This document shows positions 9,827-18,013 of a stretch of DNA of 64,000 bases, one piece after another. The notes under the pieces are model-generated. The model made no database searches. It saw only the letters and a list, made by a program, of their open reading frames with translations, and had not been told where the DNA came from. The translations under genes were made by a program, and so were the position numbers. Each line of letters opens with the position of its first letter. The first letter of the stretch is position 1. Origin of the DNA: Rodentibacter pneumotropicus DSM 21403 (GTDB lineage Bacteria > Pseudomonadota > Gammaproteobacteria > Enterobacterales > Pasteurellaceae); contig NZ_KB904041.1 of assembly GCF_000379905.1 (NCBI RefSeq), positions 21,687 to 85,686 of the forward strand, written 5' to 3'.

Positions 9827-9909
9827 GTGCACTGCATGTTTGCAGTTTTTTAAATTGTTATTTAATTTTAAGACCTCCTCCGCTATTCACAATGGATAGC
9901 GGTTTTTTT
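9827..9909 (+). ncRNA. Candidate CRP-linked small RNA with CCTCCTCC tract
   Basis: Downstream of the CRP palindrome the + strand has a short hairpin (CTGCA/TGCAG, 9832-9845) with six T, an AT-rich single-stranded stretch, the tract ACCTCCTCC (9873-9881) complementary to ribosome binding sites, and an excellent terminator hairpin. This order (CRP control, pyrimidine seed, terminator stem) recalls the enterobacterial small RNA CyaR. No convincing -10 box is found at a classical CRP distance. GATAAA at 9815 is the nearest. A 3' UTR-derived RNA of dxs is an alternative. The 5' end is a guess. Confidence 0.35.
9880..9909 (+). terminator. Strong rho-independent terminator after dxs / candidate sRNA
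   Basis: The stem CCGCTAT/ATAGCGG with a nine-base loop is followed by seven T. It works only on the + strand, since the minus strand lacks a T-run. It is 130 bases past the dxs stop, with another weaker hairpin plus six T at 9832-9851 in between. Confidence 0.8.
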
Positions 9910-9924
9910 ATACCCTAAACTAAA

Positions 9925-9941
9925 GGACGCCCCCTGCGTCC
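9925..9941 (-). terminator. Hairpin downstream of dgt
   Basis: GGACGC/GCGTCC forms a 6-base GC-rich stem, 22 bases beyond the dgt stop on the minus strand and followed there by TTTAG. It is a plausible but short-tailed terminator for the lrgAB-dgt transcript. Confidence 0.45.
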
Positions 9942-9962
9942 CTTTTCGTCCTTTTCTTTTCA

Positions 9963-11315
9963 TTATAATTGTTGATAAACTCTCATTGCATGGGCATCCG
10001 ACATACTCGCAATATAATCACAAATCACACGCTTTTTCTGTTCATCCGGAGTGTTTTGCCATTCTTCAGCGGTATGACGAGATAAAAGACGAATCGGATC
10101 GGATTCAAAAATTTGGAACATTTCTGTCAGCATTCTCTGCCCTTTGTATTCAATTCTCTGCGTATCAACACCACGGATAACATATTTCCAAACGAATTTT
10201 TTAAATACATCAAGTGCCATCACCACCTCTTCCGGTAACTCTGCGTTATAACGTAACAAAGGTTCATCAAAATTATCGGTTAATGTCCAACGAACATTGA
10301 TAATAAAAAAATTTACTAATGCCCCTATAGCATTTTTTCGTTCAAAATGTTTGTCAGAAAAGAGCCCTTGGCTAATACTTTGGATATTTTTTTGTAACCA
10401 TGGATAAGGGATTTTCTCCAGTGCTGAATGGGCTTCTTGCCATTGGTGCTGATTCACCATTTTGGTGACAATAGCGTCTTCTAAATCATGCACGGCGTAA
10501 GCAATATCATCTGCTAATTCCATAATACTGCAATCAAGAGATTTAAATCCGGTTTTTAAAAACTCGGCAGGATTTGACCGCACTTTTTGCACTGAAGTAA
10601 ATAAAGTGCGGTCATTTTCAGAGAGATTTTGCAACAACCAATGAAACATCGCTAAATCATCACGAAAAATACCTTTACCCGGTTTCCAATCGCTAATTTT
10701 CACATAACGGGCATCAACTTGGGTTAAATGAGGTAAATACTCATATTGTGGAGATGCGGTATCTAAAATTGTTGGATATTTGATCACCCCAAGCAATGTG
10801 CGGCGTGTTAAATTCATTCCGGCATTTTCTGTATAAGGTTCGAGCTTTGTCAAAATTCGAAAAGTTTGCGCATTACCTTCAAAACCGCCATTTTGATGCA
10901 TCATAAAATTCAATGCCACTTCCCCCCCATGTCCAAAAGGCGGATGACCAATATCATGGGCAAAGCAAAGGCTTTCGATTAAATCATTGCTGGGTAACAA
11001 CCCTTTAAGCTGTTTTTGTAGCTCCGTTTGTTCCCAATTTAATTGTTTGGATAAATGGCTAAATGCTTCAGCATATTTAAGTTGCGCCACCAAACTACTC
11101 CCAATTTGTGCTACTTCCAGAGAATGAGTTAAACGGGTTCGATAAAAATCATTTTCACCAATAGCGTGAATTTGGGTTTTGGCTTGTAAACAACGAAATG
11201 CGGCAGAATGCAGAATCCGTCCGCGATCCCGACGAAATGGCGGACGATGATCTTTCTCACGGGGTAAATCGGGAATAAATCGTTCAGTCCAACTAGGTGA
11301 CAAGGTATTTTTCAT
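9963..11315 (-). CDS. dgt: dGTPase-like deoxynucleotide triphosphohydrolase (HD domain)
   Basis: This 450-residue HD-domain protein belongs to the Dgt family, which hydrolyses dGTP or other dNTPs to nucleoside and triphosphate. The metal site is visible: [29 protein letters not shown], and [16 protein letters not shown]. It is shorter than E. coli Dgt (about 505), matching the dGTPase-like subfamily, so the substrate range is open. It starts 5 bases after lrgB and so lies in the lrgAB operon. A perfect inverted pair of uptake signals lies within the coding region (10576-10613). Confidence 0.88.
   Translation of the reverse strand: MKNTLSPSWTERFIPDLPREKDHRPPFRRDRGRILHSAAFRCLQAKTQIHAIGENDFYRTRLTHSLEVAQIGSSLVAQLKYAEAFSHLSKQLNWEQTELQKQLKGLLPSNDLIESLCFAHDIGHPPFGHGGEVALNFMMHQNGGFEGNAQTFRILTKLEPYTENAGMNLTRRTLLGVIKYPTILDTASPQYEYLPHLTQVDARYVKISDWKPGKGIFRDDLAMFHWLLQNLSENDRTLFTSVQKVRSNPAEFLKTGFKSLDCSIMELADDIAYAVHDLEDAIVTKMVNQHQWQEAHSALEKIPYPWLQKNIQSISQGLFSDKHFERKNAIGALVNFFIINVRWTLTDNFDEPLLRYNAELPEEVVMALDVFKKFVWKYVIRGVDTQRIEYKGQRMLTEMFQIFESDPIRLLSRHTAEEWQNTPDEQKKRVICDYIASMSDAHAMRVYQQL
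10576..10613. repeat. Inverted uptake-signal pair inside dgt
   Basis: GACCGCACTTT and AAAGTGCGGTC form a perfect 11-base stem around a 16-base loop, within the coding sequence. Translated, the arms give NDRTLF and KVRSNP. Such pairs normally sit between genes as terminators; here no T-run follows on the coding strand. Confidence 0.85.
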
Positions 11316-11320
11316 AAGGT

Positions 11321-12013
11321 TTATACAAACAAATAAATCATTTTAAACACCAATGGTGCAAGGATAGAACTGATAATGCCACAAAGTACCAAAGAAATCG
11401 AACTATAACTCCCCGCTTTCAGATTAATTTCCATACAACTTACAGTACCTAATGCGTGAGAAATAGAACCAACCGATAAGCCTATCGCCTCTTGGTGACG
11501 TAACCCTATTTTTTGCAAAATCAAATAACCGAAAATCGAACCCTGCAAACCGGCAAGCACAACACCTACTGCGGTAACGGCAGGAATCCCGCCTAAATGA
11601 GCGGAAACCTCCATTGCAATCGGCGTCGTAATGGATTTTGGTAGCACAGTAGCCACCATATCCGGTGTTGCCCCTAAAATTAACGCAAGGATTGCACCGG
11701 TAAACATAGAAAAAATAGAAGCGAGGACAACAACGGAAAGAATAATACGCCACTGTTTGGCAATTTGTCTTAATTGCTCATAGAGCGGTAAAGCGAGTGC
11801 CACGATGCTTAGGCTTAATAAGTGGTTAATTGGAGCATTGCCTTTCATATAGTCATCATAAGGAATTTTCCCCGCCACCAAAATCACAACCAAAATTAAC
11901 ACGGTAAGAATAAATGAGTTAAAAATGATTGATTTCCAACGTTTACTAATTTGGAGAGCAAGCCAAAATCCGAAAATTGTTAAAAAAGTATAAAAATAAA
12001 GGGGATAATTCAT
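11321..12013 (-). CDS. lrgB: LrgB/CidB-family membrane protein
   Basis: It is a 230-residue polytopic protein with about six or seven hydrophobic segments. The conserved LrgB core is visible: [36 protein letters not shown] and [13 protein letters not shown]. LrgB works with LrgA as a holin-like/antiholin pair linked to murein hydrolase export, cell lysis control and, in some bacteria, pyruvate or glycolate uptake. It lies 9 bases after lrgA and 5 bases before dgt. The E. coli homologue is YohK. Confidence 0.9.
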   Translation of the reverse strand: MNYPLYFYTFLTIFGFWLALQISKRWKSIIFNSFILTVLILVVILVAGKIPYDDYMKGNAPINHLLSLSIVALALPLYEQLRQIAKQWRIILSVVVLASIFSMFTGAILALILGATPDMVATVLPKSITTPIAMEVSAHLGGIPAVTAVGVVLAGLQGSIFGYLILQKIGLRHQEAIGLSVGSISHALGTVSCMEINLKAGSYSSISLVLCGIISSILAPLVFKMIYLFV

Positions 12014-12022
12014 AGTTTGACT

Positions 12023-12448
12023 CTAATTAATATATTTATTTTTTTCTGTCGCCCTTTTGGCTAAAACTTTTTTACGTTTATGACGAAACGATTGATGCTC
12101 AAACATCATATTCGCCACAATACCGATAAAAACAAGCGTGGCACAGGTGCTGACAACATTAGGAATTATCAAAATATTCATTTGTTCCCATAATAAATCG
12201 GAATATTTGATAATTCCCACACTCACAGGGACAAACAAAATCGCCATATAACGAATCAATAAACTTGCCCCCAAATAAATCCATTCCAAAGGAATAATTT
12301 TGGTCGTCAAGCCAACGAAAAGCAACAGCAATCCCCAAATACTACCGGGTACACCAACAGGGATAAAATAGGCAATTTGATTACCGAGATAAAGCATAAT
12401 GTAAAGAATTAATAAGGAACGAACCAAAAGAAACAGCTTGTATAACAT
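12023..12448 (-). CDS. lrgA: LrgA/CidA-family holin-like membrane protein
   Basis: This is a small membrane protein with four hydrophobic segments and the family motif [16 protein letters not shown], followed by the conserved [24 protein letters not shown]. It is the partner of LrgB. I chose the ATG at 12448 (MLYKLFLL), giving 141 residues. It has an AAGGAAAAAG ribosome binding site, while the upstream in-frame ATG adds only a lysine-rich stub (LLKKLKRKK). The C-terminal tail is basic and cytoplasmic. The E. coli homologue is YohJ. Confidence 0.88.
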   Translation of the reverse strand: MLYKLFLLVRSLLILYIMLYLGNQIAYFIPVGVPGSIWGLLLLFVGLTTKIIPLEWIYLGASLLIRYMAILFVPVSVGIIKYSDLLWEQMNILIIPNVVSTCATLVFIGIVANMMFEHQSFRHKRKKVLAKRATEKNKYIN

Positions 12449-12675
12449 CTTTTTCCTTTTCAACTTTTTCAACAACATTTAAAAAATATTTTACGCCTAT
12501 TTTTCCGCCCTTTACTACCCTTTTTCTTGAAAAATACAGGAATTTATGCGTTTGATCAAAAATCATAACGCTGGTTCATTGGGTTTGTAATTTGCTACAA
12601 TGCTAACTCATTTTCCAAAGTGTAAAAATTTTCAATAATTCGCCGAAATAAAACCTTTTATCTTTCATTAATCCT

Positions 12676-13161
12676 ATGATTAAAAATATCCTTTTAATTT
12701 CATTTGTTTTTTTAACCGCACTTTCTGCCCATTCTTATCCTTCCAACAACTGCCTTGTGGTAGGGATCAGTGATGGCGATACCATCACTTGTCTTATGAT
12801 AGGAAATAAGCCGATTAAAATCCGTTTGGAAGAAATTGATGCACCGGAAAGAAATCAACCTTTTGGGAAGAAATCCAAACAGCAGCTTTCAAAGCTGATT
12901 TATAAACGTAGGGTTAGCTTAAAAATAAGTGGTCAAGATCGCTATAAACGCACGCTTGCGACCGTTTATTACAACGGTAAAAACATTAATCTTGAAATGG
13001 TGAAATCCGGTATGGCTTGGGCGTATAATCAATACCTTCACCACCCCATTTATTTATACGCTCAAGAAAAAGCACAAGCACAACGATTAGGCTTATGGGC
13101 TGATCGTTTCCCCATTTCCCCCCATGAATGGCGCAAACAGGAGAAAAAATATGGCTTTTGA
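12676..13161 (+). CDS. Secreted staphylococcal-type thermonuclease
   Basis: It is a 161-residue nuclease of the SNase fold that cuts DNA and RNA with calcium. A signal peptide covers about residues 1-20 (MIKNILLISF then ALSAHS), so it is exported. Active-site elements are GDTITC, IRLEEIDAPE with the catalytic Arg and Glu, and GQDRYKRTLA with the second Arg. The gene ends 11 bases inside the start of csdA, so the two are likely co-transcribed. A role in degrading extracellular DNA is inferred from export. Confidence 0.88.
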   Translation: MIKNILLISFVFLTALSAHSYPSNNCLVVGISDGDTITCLMIGNKPIKIRLEEIDAPERNQPFGKKSKQQLSKLIYKRRVSLKISGQDRYKRTLATVYYNGKNINLEMVKSGMAWAYNQYLHHPIYLYAQEKAQAQRLGLWADRFPISPHEWRKQEKKYGF

Positions 13162-14350
13162 TTATCAATCTTTTAAAGAACATTTCCCTTATTTTAAAAG
13201 CCCCAATGCCACCGTGTATTTAGATAACGCCGCTACGGCATTGAAACCTAATGTATTAATTGAACATACCGCTGAATTTTATGCCTCTGCCGGTTCGGTG
13301 CATCGCAGCCAATATGATGCAGAGCAAACTGCCCAATATGAACAAGCCCGCACACAAGTAAAAAGACTTATCAATGCGGAAAATGAAAAAGCCGTGATTT
13401 GGACATCGGGAACGACCCACGCGATCAATTTAGTGGCGAACGGGTTATTACCCCATTTAAAAGCAGGTGATGAAATTCTGATCAGTCAGGCGGATCACCA
13501 TGCTAATTTTGTCACTTGGCACGAAACCGCCAAAAAGTGCGGTGCAAAAATTCGGATTTTGCCTATTTTAGATAATTGGCTTATTGACGAAACCGCACTA
13601 AAAAATGTTCTCAATGAACGCACAAAACTGGTGGCATTAAACTTTGTTTCAAACGTCACCGGAACGGAACAGCCTGTTAAACGCTTAATTCAATCTATTC
13701 GCCAGTATAGCAACGCCCTTGTTTTAGTCGATGCCGCCCAAGCAATCAGCCATATTAAGCTTGATCTGCAAGAGCTTGATGCAGATTTTCTCTGCTTTTC
13801 CGCCCATAAAATTTATGGTCCAAATGGAATCGGTATTTTAAGCGGAAAACTGACCGCACTTTCTCGACTCCAACCGCTCTTTTTCGGTGGCAAAATGGTG
13901 GATCGCGTGTCAGCAGAAAATATCACCTTTTCTGATTTACCCTATCGGCTTGAAGCCGGCACTCCTAATATTGCAGGCGTGATTGGTTTTAATGCGGTCT
14001 TGGATTGGTTATCTCAATGGGATTTTGACTCAGCAGAACAACATGCTGTGGCATTGGCGGAATCTGTCAAAGTACGGTTAAAAAATTATGCAAATTGTCG
14101 ATTATTTAATTCTCCACAACCGAGTAGTATTGTGTGTTTTGTTTTTGATGACATAGAGAGCTCGGATCTTTCCACATTACTCAGCGAACAAAATATTGCT
14201 TTGCGTGTGGGGGAACATTGCGCTCAGCCCTATTTGGCAAGACTAGGAGAACGAACAACCTTACGGCTCTCTTTTGCCCCTTACAATACGCCTGAGGATG
14301 TGGCACAATTCTTCGCTGTACTGGATAAAGCTTTGGAACTTTTACAATGA
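13151..14350 (+). CDS. csdA: Cysteine desulphurase CsdA (SufS-like)
   Basis: This PLP enzyme removes sulphur from cysteine as a protein persulphide. The PLP lysine is in FSAHKIYGPNG and the persulphide cysteine in RVGEHCAQPYL, the class II arrangement of SufS/CsdA. I chose the ATG at 13151 (MAFDYQSF), which has a CAGGAG ribosome binding site and gives 399 residues; an upstream in-frame ATG adds nine residues inside the nuclease gene. The overlapping csdE follows, giving the CsdA-CsdE pair known in E. coli. Confidence 0.93.
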   Translation: MAFDYQSFKEHFPYFKSPNATVYLDNAATALKPNVLIEHTAEFYASAGSVHRSQYDAEQTAQYEQARTQVKRLINAENEKAVIWTSGTTHAINLVANGLLPHLKAGDEILISQADHHANFVTWHETAKKCGAKIRILPILDNWLIDETALKNVLNERTKLVALNFVSNVTGTEQPVKRLIQSIRQYSNALVLVDAAQAISHIKLDLQELDADFLCFSAHKIYGPNGIGILSGKLTALSRLQPLFFGGKMVDRVSAENITFSDLPYRLEAGTPNIAGVIGFNAVLDWLSQWDFDSAEQHAVALAESVKVRLKNYANCRLFNSPQPSSIVCFVFDDIESSDLSTLLSEQNIALRVGEHCAQPYLARLGERTTLRLSFAPYNTPEDVAQFFAVLDKALELLQ

Positions 14351-14727
14351 TCGACCAATTAAAACTTGCAAAAAACTGGGAAGAACGTTATCGCCAGATT
14401 ATTCAAGCGGGAAAAAATTTGCCCCGCCCAAGTGATGATGAACTCGCTAATATGCAACAAATTACCGGTTGTGAAGCACAAATGTGGTTTCAAATTCGCC
14501 CTCAAAATGACCGCACTTTTCAATTCAATGCTTTCAGCGAATCACGCATTATGAACGGGTTACTTTGGATTTTACTGGAAAAAATCAATGGCAAGACTGC
14601 CGAGGAATTAAGTGAATTTGATCTCACCGCTTTTTTTACCGAACTCGGTATTGCACAACGATTAAGCGAAACCCGCTTAAACGGCTTAAATCAAATTAGA
14701 GAACAATTAAAACAACAATGTACTTAA
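14347..14727 (+). CDS. csdE: Sulphur acceptor CsdE (SufE family)
   Basis: It accepts persulphide sulphur from CsdA on the cysteine in ITGCEAQMW. It has 126 residues, slightly shorter than E. coli CsdE (147). Its start overlaps the csdA stop in an ATGA arrangement, so the two are translationally coupled. The next gene also overlaps its end. In E. coli the pair serves TcdA-dependent t6A cyclisation in tRNA; whether that applies here is inference. Confidence 0.9.
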   Translation: MIDQLKLAKNWEERYRQIIQAGKNLPRPSDDELANMQQITGCEAQMWFQIRPQNDRTFQFNAFSESRIMNGLLWILLEKINGKTAEELSEFDLTAFFTELGIAQRLSETRLNGLNQIREQLKQQCT

Positions 14728-15503
14728 TCGAAACTTTCTTCAAATTGACCGCACTTGAAAATGATATTGCTGAACAAAGCCGTTTGTTGAATGCGATCAT
14801 TGATCAATGGCGTTATAACGGTCAGATTATCGGGCGTGAAATTCCGCTCTATTTAGCGGAGGAAAACGGGCAACAAGGCTTTGCTATGCGTGTCATTTGC
14901 CCGGAAAAAGACAGCCTTTTGCCACAAAATAATAATTTAGAGGCCAATCACGCATTACAACATGCAGAAAAGTGTGGTCTGATTTTTGAGGGTTTTCAAT
15001 TGATTGGTGATGATCTCAATAGTGATCAAACAGCCTCAAATTCTTATCCTGCGTGGCAAATGCTTTATACGACCCATTTGCAAAGCTGCTCTCCCCTTCA
15101 TAGTGGCGAAAATTTTTCCCCAATTCCCCTTTATAAACAACTTCAAAACCAACCGCACTTGAGCCAAGATGTGATCAAATGGCAGGAAAACTGGCAAGCC
15201 TGCGATCAACTTCAAATGAATGGGGCAATCTTGGAACATCAAGCATTAAAAGAAATAGCCGATCATCAAAACACATTGGCAAAACATGGTCGCTATTTAG
15301 CGCAAGAAATCGAAAAAATAAGCCATATTCCCACCTACTATTATCTGTATCGTGTAGGCGGTCAATCCCTTGAAAATGAGCAACATCGCCACTGCCCGGA
15401 ATGTGGCGGTAATTGGACGTTAAAGAAACCCATTTTTGAGATATTTCATTTTAAATGTGATCAATGTCGATTGATCTCGAACATTTCGTGGAATTTTTTA
15501 TAG
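14718..15503 (+). CDS. Zinc-ribbon protein, DUF2310 family
   Basis: This 261-residue protein carries a C-terminal zinc ribbon with two Cys pairs, CPECGG and CDQCRL, about 30 residues apart. It looks like the DUF2310 family, annotated as possible nucleic-acid-binding zinc-ribbon proteins. The rest is alpha/beta with no catalytic motif I recognise. It overlaps csdE by 10 bases and is 12 bases before queF, so it is in one operon with sulphur-transfer and tRNA-modification genes. Function unknown. Confidence 0.75.
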   Translation: MYLIETFFKLTALENDIAEQSRLLNAIIDQWRYNGQIIGREIPLYLAEENGQQGFAMRVICPEKDSLLPQNNNLEANHALQHAEKCGLIFEGFQLIGDDLNSDQTASNSYPAWQMLYTTHLQSCSPLHSGENFSPIPLYKQLQNQPHLSQDVIKWQENWQACDQLQMNGAILEHQALKEIADHQNTLAKHGRYLAQEIEKISHIPTYYYLYRVGGQSLENEQHRHCPECGGNWTLKKPIFEIFHFKCDQCRLISNISWNFL

Positions 15504-15515
15504 CGAGGAAAAACA

Positions 15516-16355
15516 ATGAACAAGCAAGATTACGGATTAGCCTCACTTAAACTCGGACAAAAAACCGAATATGCCGACGAATATGACCGCACTTTATTGC
15601 AGGCGGTACCTAGAGCCTTGAACCGTGATGAGCTAGACATTACCAAAACGCCGCCCTTCACAATCGGTGCCGATATTTGGACAGCCTATGAAATTTCATG
15701 GCTTAATGAAAAAGGTGTGCCACAGGTGGCGATAGCGGATATCTACTTAGATCACCAAAGCCAAAATTTAATTGAATCTAAAAGTTTTAAACTCTACTTA
15801 AACAGTTTTAACCAAACTAAATTCATCGACTTCAAGCAAGTGGCACAAATTATGCAACAAGATTTAGCAGAATGTGCCCAAGGCGAAGTGAAAGTGCGGT
15901 TAAATCCGCTTGCGTTTTTTCAAACACAACAAATTGATCTGCTACAAGGTGAATGTATCGATGATCAAGACATTGAAATTACTGACTATCAATTTAATGC
16001 GGGCTGGCTAGAAAATTGCGTATCTGATGAAGTAGTAGAAGAATATTTAGTCAGTCATTTATTAAAATCAAATTGTTTAATTACCAATCAACCGGATTGG
16101 GGTTCCCTTCAAATTCACTATGTTGGTAAAAAAATTGATCAGGAAAAATTATTGCGTTACGTTATATCTTTCCGTCAGCACAACGAATTTCACGAGCAGT
16201 GTGTAGAGCGTATTTTTTGCGATTTAATGCACTATGCCAAACCGGAAAAACTTACGGTTTACGCCCGCTATACCCGCCGTGGCGGTTTGGATATTAATCC
16301 CTTCCGCTCTAACTTTGAAACCTTACCGAAAAATTTACGTTTAGCCAGACAATAA
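15516..16355 (+). CDS. queF: NADPH-dependent 7-cyano-7-deazaguanine reductase
   Basis: QueF reduces preQ0 to preQ1, the last step before queuosine insertion into tRNA. The 279-residue length is that of the two-domain (YqcD-type) form. The QueF signature [17 protein letters not shown] is in the N-terminal half and the catalytic cysteine is in [12 protein letters not shown] in the C-terminal half, followed by [13 protein letters not shown]. It has a GAGGAAAAAC ribosome binding site. Confidence 0.95.
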   Translation: MNKQDYGLASLKLGQKTEYADEYDRTLLQAVPRALNRDELDITKTPPFTIGADIWTAYEISWLNEKGVPQVAIADIYLDHQSQNLIESKSFKLYLNSFNQTKFIDFKQVAQIMQQDLAECAQGEVKVRLNPLAFFQTQQIDLLQGECIDDQDIEITDYQFNAGWLENCVSDEVVEEYLVSHLLKSNCLITNQPDWGSLQIHYVGKKIDQEKLLRYVISFRQHNEFHEQCVERIFCDLMHYAKPEKLTVYARYTRRGGLDINPFRSNFETLPKNLRLARQ

Positions 16356-16363
16356 GGATTATT

Positions 16364-17719
16364 ATGTCAAATATTCATTTTATCAATCCGAAAGGCAGTA
16401 TGGCGTTACTCTCTCATCTTGAAGTGGAACACCTCACTAAAACGGTGCAATCAGAATTATACCAGCTTTATCGAAACAGTTCCCTTGCCGTGCTTAATTC
16501 CGGTGCAATCACTGATGATAGCCGTGCATTGTTACAACAATATGCAGATTTTGATATTCACCTTGTGGCACGCGAACGTGGCGTGAGTTTAGAACTTCAT
16601 AATCCACCGGAACGTGCCTTTGTAGATGATAAAATAATCACCAATATTCAATACCATCTTTTTGCTGTATTGCGTGATATTTTGTTTGCAAATGTTTTAC
16701 ATCACGGGGCTGAACCACAAGATAGCAAACAAATTACCAACCAAGTTTTCTCTATTTTACGCAATGCTAAAGCATTAATTGTGGGAGAACATCCCAATTT
16801 AGTCGTATGTTGGGGCGGCCATTCGATTAATGAGGTGGAATACCGATATTGTCGTCAGGTAGGATTAGAATTGGGTTCACGGGAGATGAATATTATCACG
16901 GGTTGTGGCACAGGTGTAATGGAAGCACCAATGAAAGGTGCGGCAATCGGACACGCCAACCAACGTTATAAAAACAGCCGTTTTGTGGGTATTACCGAGC
17001 CGTCCATTATTGCCTCAGAACCGCCTAACCCTATTGTCAATGAGTTGATTATTATGCCGGACATTGAAAAACGCCTAGAGGCTTTTGTTCGTATGGGACA
17101 CGGTATTTTGATTTTCCCGGGCGGCCCCGGTACATTTGAAGAATTACTCTATGTGCTTGGTGTAAAACTCAATCCGGAAAATAAAGCACAGCATTTACCG
17201 GTGATTTTGACGGGACCAAAAGAAAGTGCAAATTATTTTGCCACCATTGATCGTTTTATTGGCGAAGTTCTCGGCGAAGAAGCCCGAAAACTTTATACCA
17301 TTGTGATTGATGATCCTGTTACCGTAGCACGTCATATGAAAAAAGCCATGGAAGATGTGAAAACCCAACGTTGCCAAACAAACGATTCCTACGGATTTAA
17401 TTGGTCGTTAAAAATTGATCCGCGTTTCCAACATCCTTTTGAACCGACTCACGAGAACATGGCAAATTTGGCGTTACATTTTAATCAATCAAACATGGAT
17501 TTAACGGCAAATCTCCGCCAAGTTTTTTCAGGTATTGTCGCCGGTAATATCAAACCTCAAACGCAAGATGCCATTGCCAAATTAGGAAAATTCAAACTAA
17601 AAGGCGACCGCACTTTAATGGAAAAAGTCGATACCGTACTACAAGATTTCATCCAACAACACCGAATGAAATTGCCTACAGGAAATGCCTATGAACCCTG
17701 CTATGAGATTGTAAAGTGA
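16364..17719 (+). CDS. ppnN: Nucleotide 5'-monophosphate nucleosidase PpnN (YgdH)
   Basis: PpnN cleaves purine and pyrimidine monophosphates to base and ribose 5-phosphate, and in E. coli binds ppGpp. The 451 residues fit. The central LOG-like domain has the motif [15 protein letters not shown], and [10 protein letters not shown] and [14 protein letters not shown] line the site. It is 8 bases after queF and is the last gene of a run of six that starts at csdA or the nuclease. A strong terminator follows. Confidence 0.92.
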   Translation: MSNIHFINPKGSMALLSHLEVEHLTKTVQSELYQLYRNSSLAVLNSGAITDDSRALLQQYADFDIHLVARERGVSLELHNPPERAFVDDKIITNIQYHLFAVLRDILFANVLHHGAEPQDSKQITNQVFSILRNAKALIVGEHPNLVVCWGGHSINEVEYRYCRQVGLELGSREMNIITGCGTGVMEAPMKGAAIGHANQRYKNSRFVGITEPSIIASEPPNPIVNELIIMPDIEKRLEAFVRMGHGILIFPGGPGTFEELLYVLGVKLNPENKAQHLPVILTGPKESANYFATIDRFIGEVLGEEARKLYTIVIDDPVTVARHMKKAMEDVKTQRCQTNDSYGFNWSLKIDPRFQHPFEPTHENMANLALHFNQSNMDLTANLRQVFSGIVAGNIKPQTQDAIAKLGKFKLKGDRTLMEKVDTVLQDFIQQHRMKLPTGNAYEPCYEIVK

Positions 17720-17744
17720 AGTGCGGTTGGTTTTAAGAAAATTT

Positions 17745-17786
17745 AAGGCAACAAGAAATAATCTATAGTTTCTTGTTGCCTTTTCC
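17745..17786 (+). terminator. Rho-independent terminator after ppnN
   Basis: AAGGCAACAAGAAA pairs perfectly with TTTCTTGTTGCCTT over 14 bases around a ten-base loop and ends in TTTT. It marks the end of the csdA-ppnN transcript. Confidence 0.88.
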
Positions 17787-17907
17787 TTGTAAAACTTGAG
17801 GCTAAGCCAGCCTTGTTTTGATTATTCCTAACTCTCCCCCATTAAATTAGTGCAATGATATATGCCTATTACCATCATTATTTTCTTGAGATAAAAATAA
17901 AATAAAT

Positions 17908-17926
17908 TATAATAATTATTATCATT
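17908..17926 (+). promoter_or_regulatory. Fur box upstream of the fetA-like receptor
   Basis: TATAATAATTATTATCATT is a good match to the Fur consensus GATAATGATAATCATTATC and is centred about 95 bases before the receptor start. It is the expected place for iron repression of a TonB-dependent siderophore receptor. Confidence 0.65.
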
Positions 17927-18013
17927 TAGTTTTGTATAGATTTATATCACTAGTGATTTCGTAACTTACTATGTAAGTAAGACAACTATTATTTTTCATT
18001 TATAAGGAAATGT

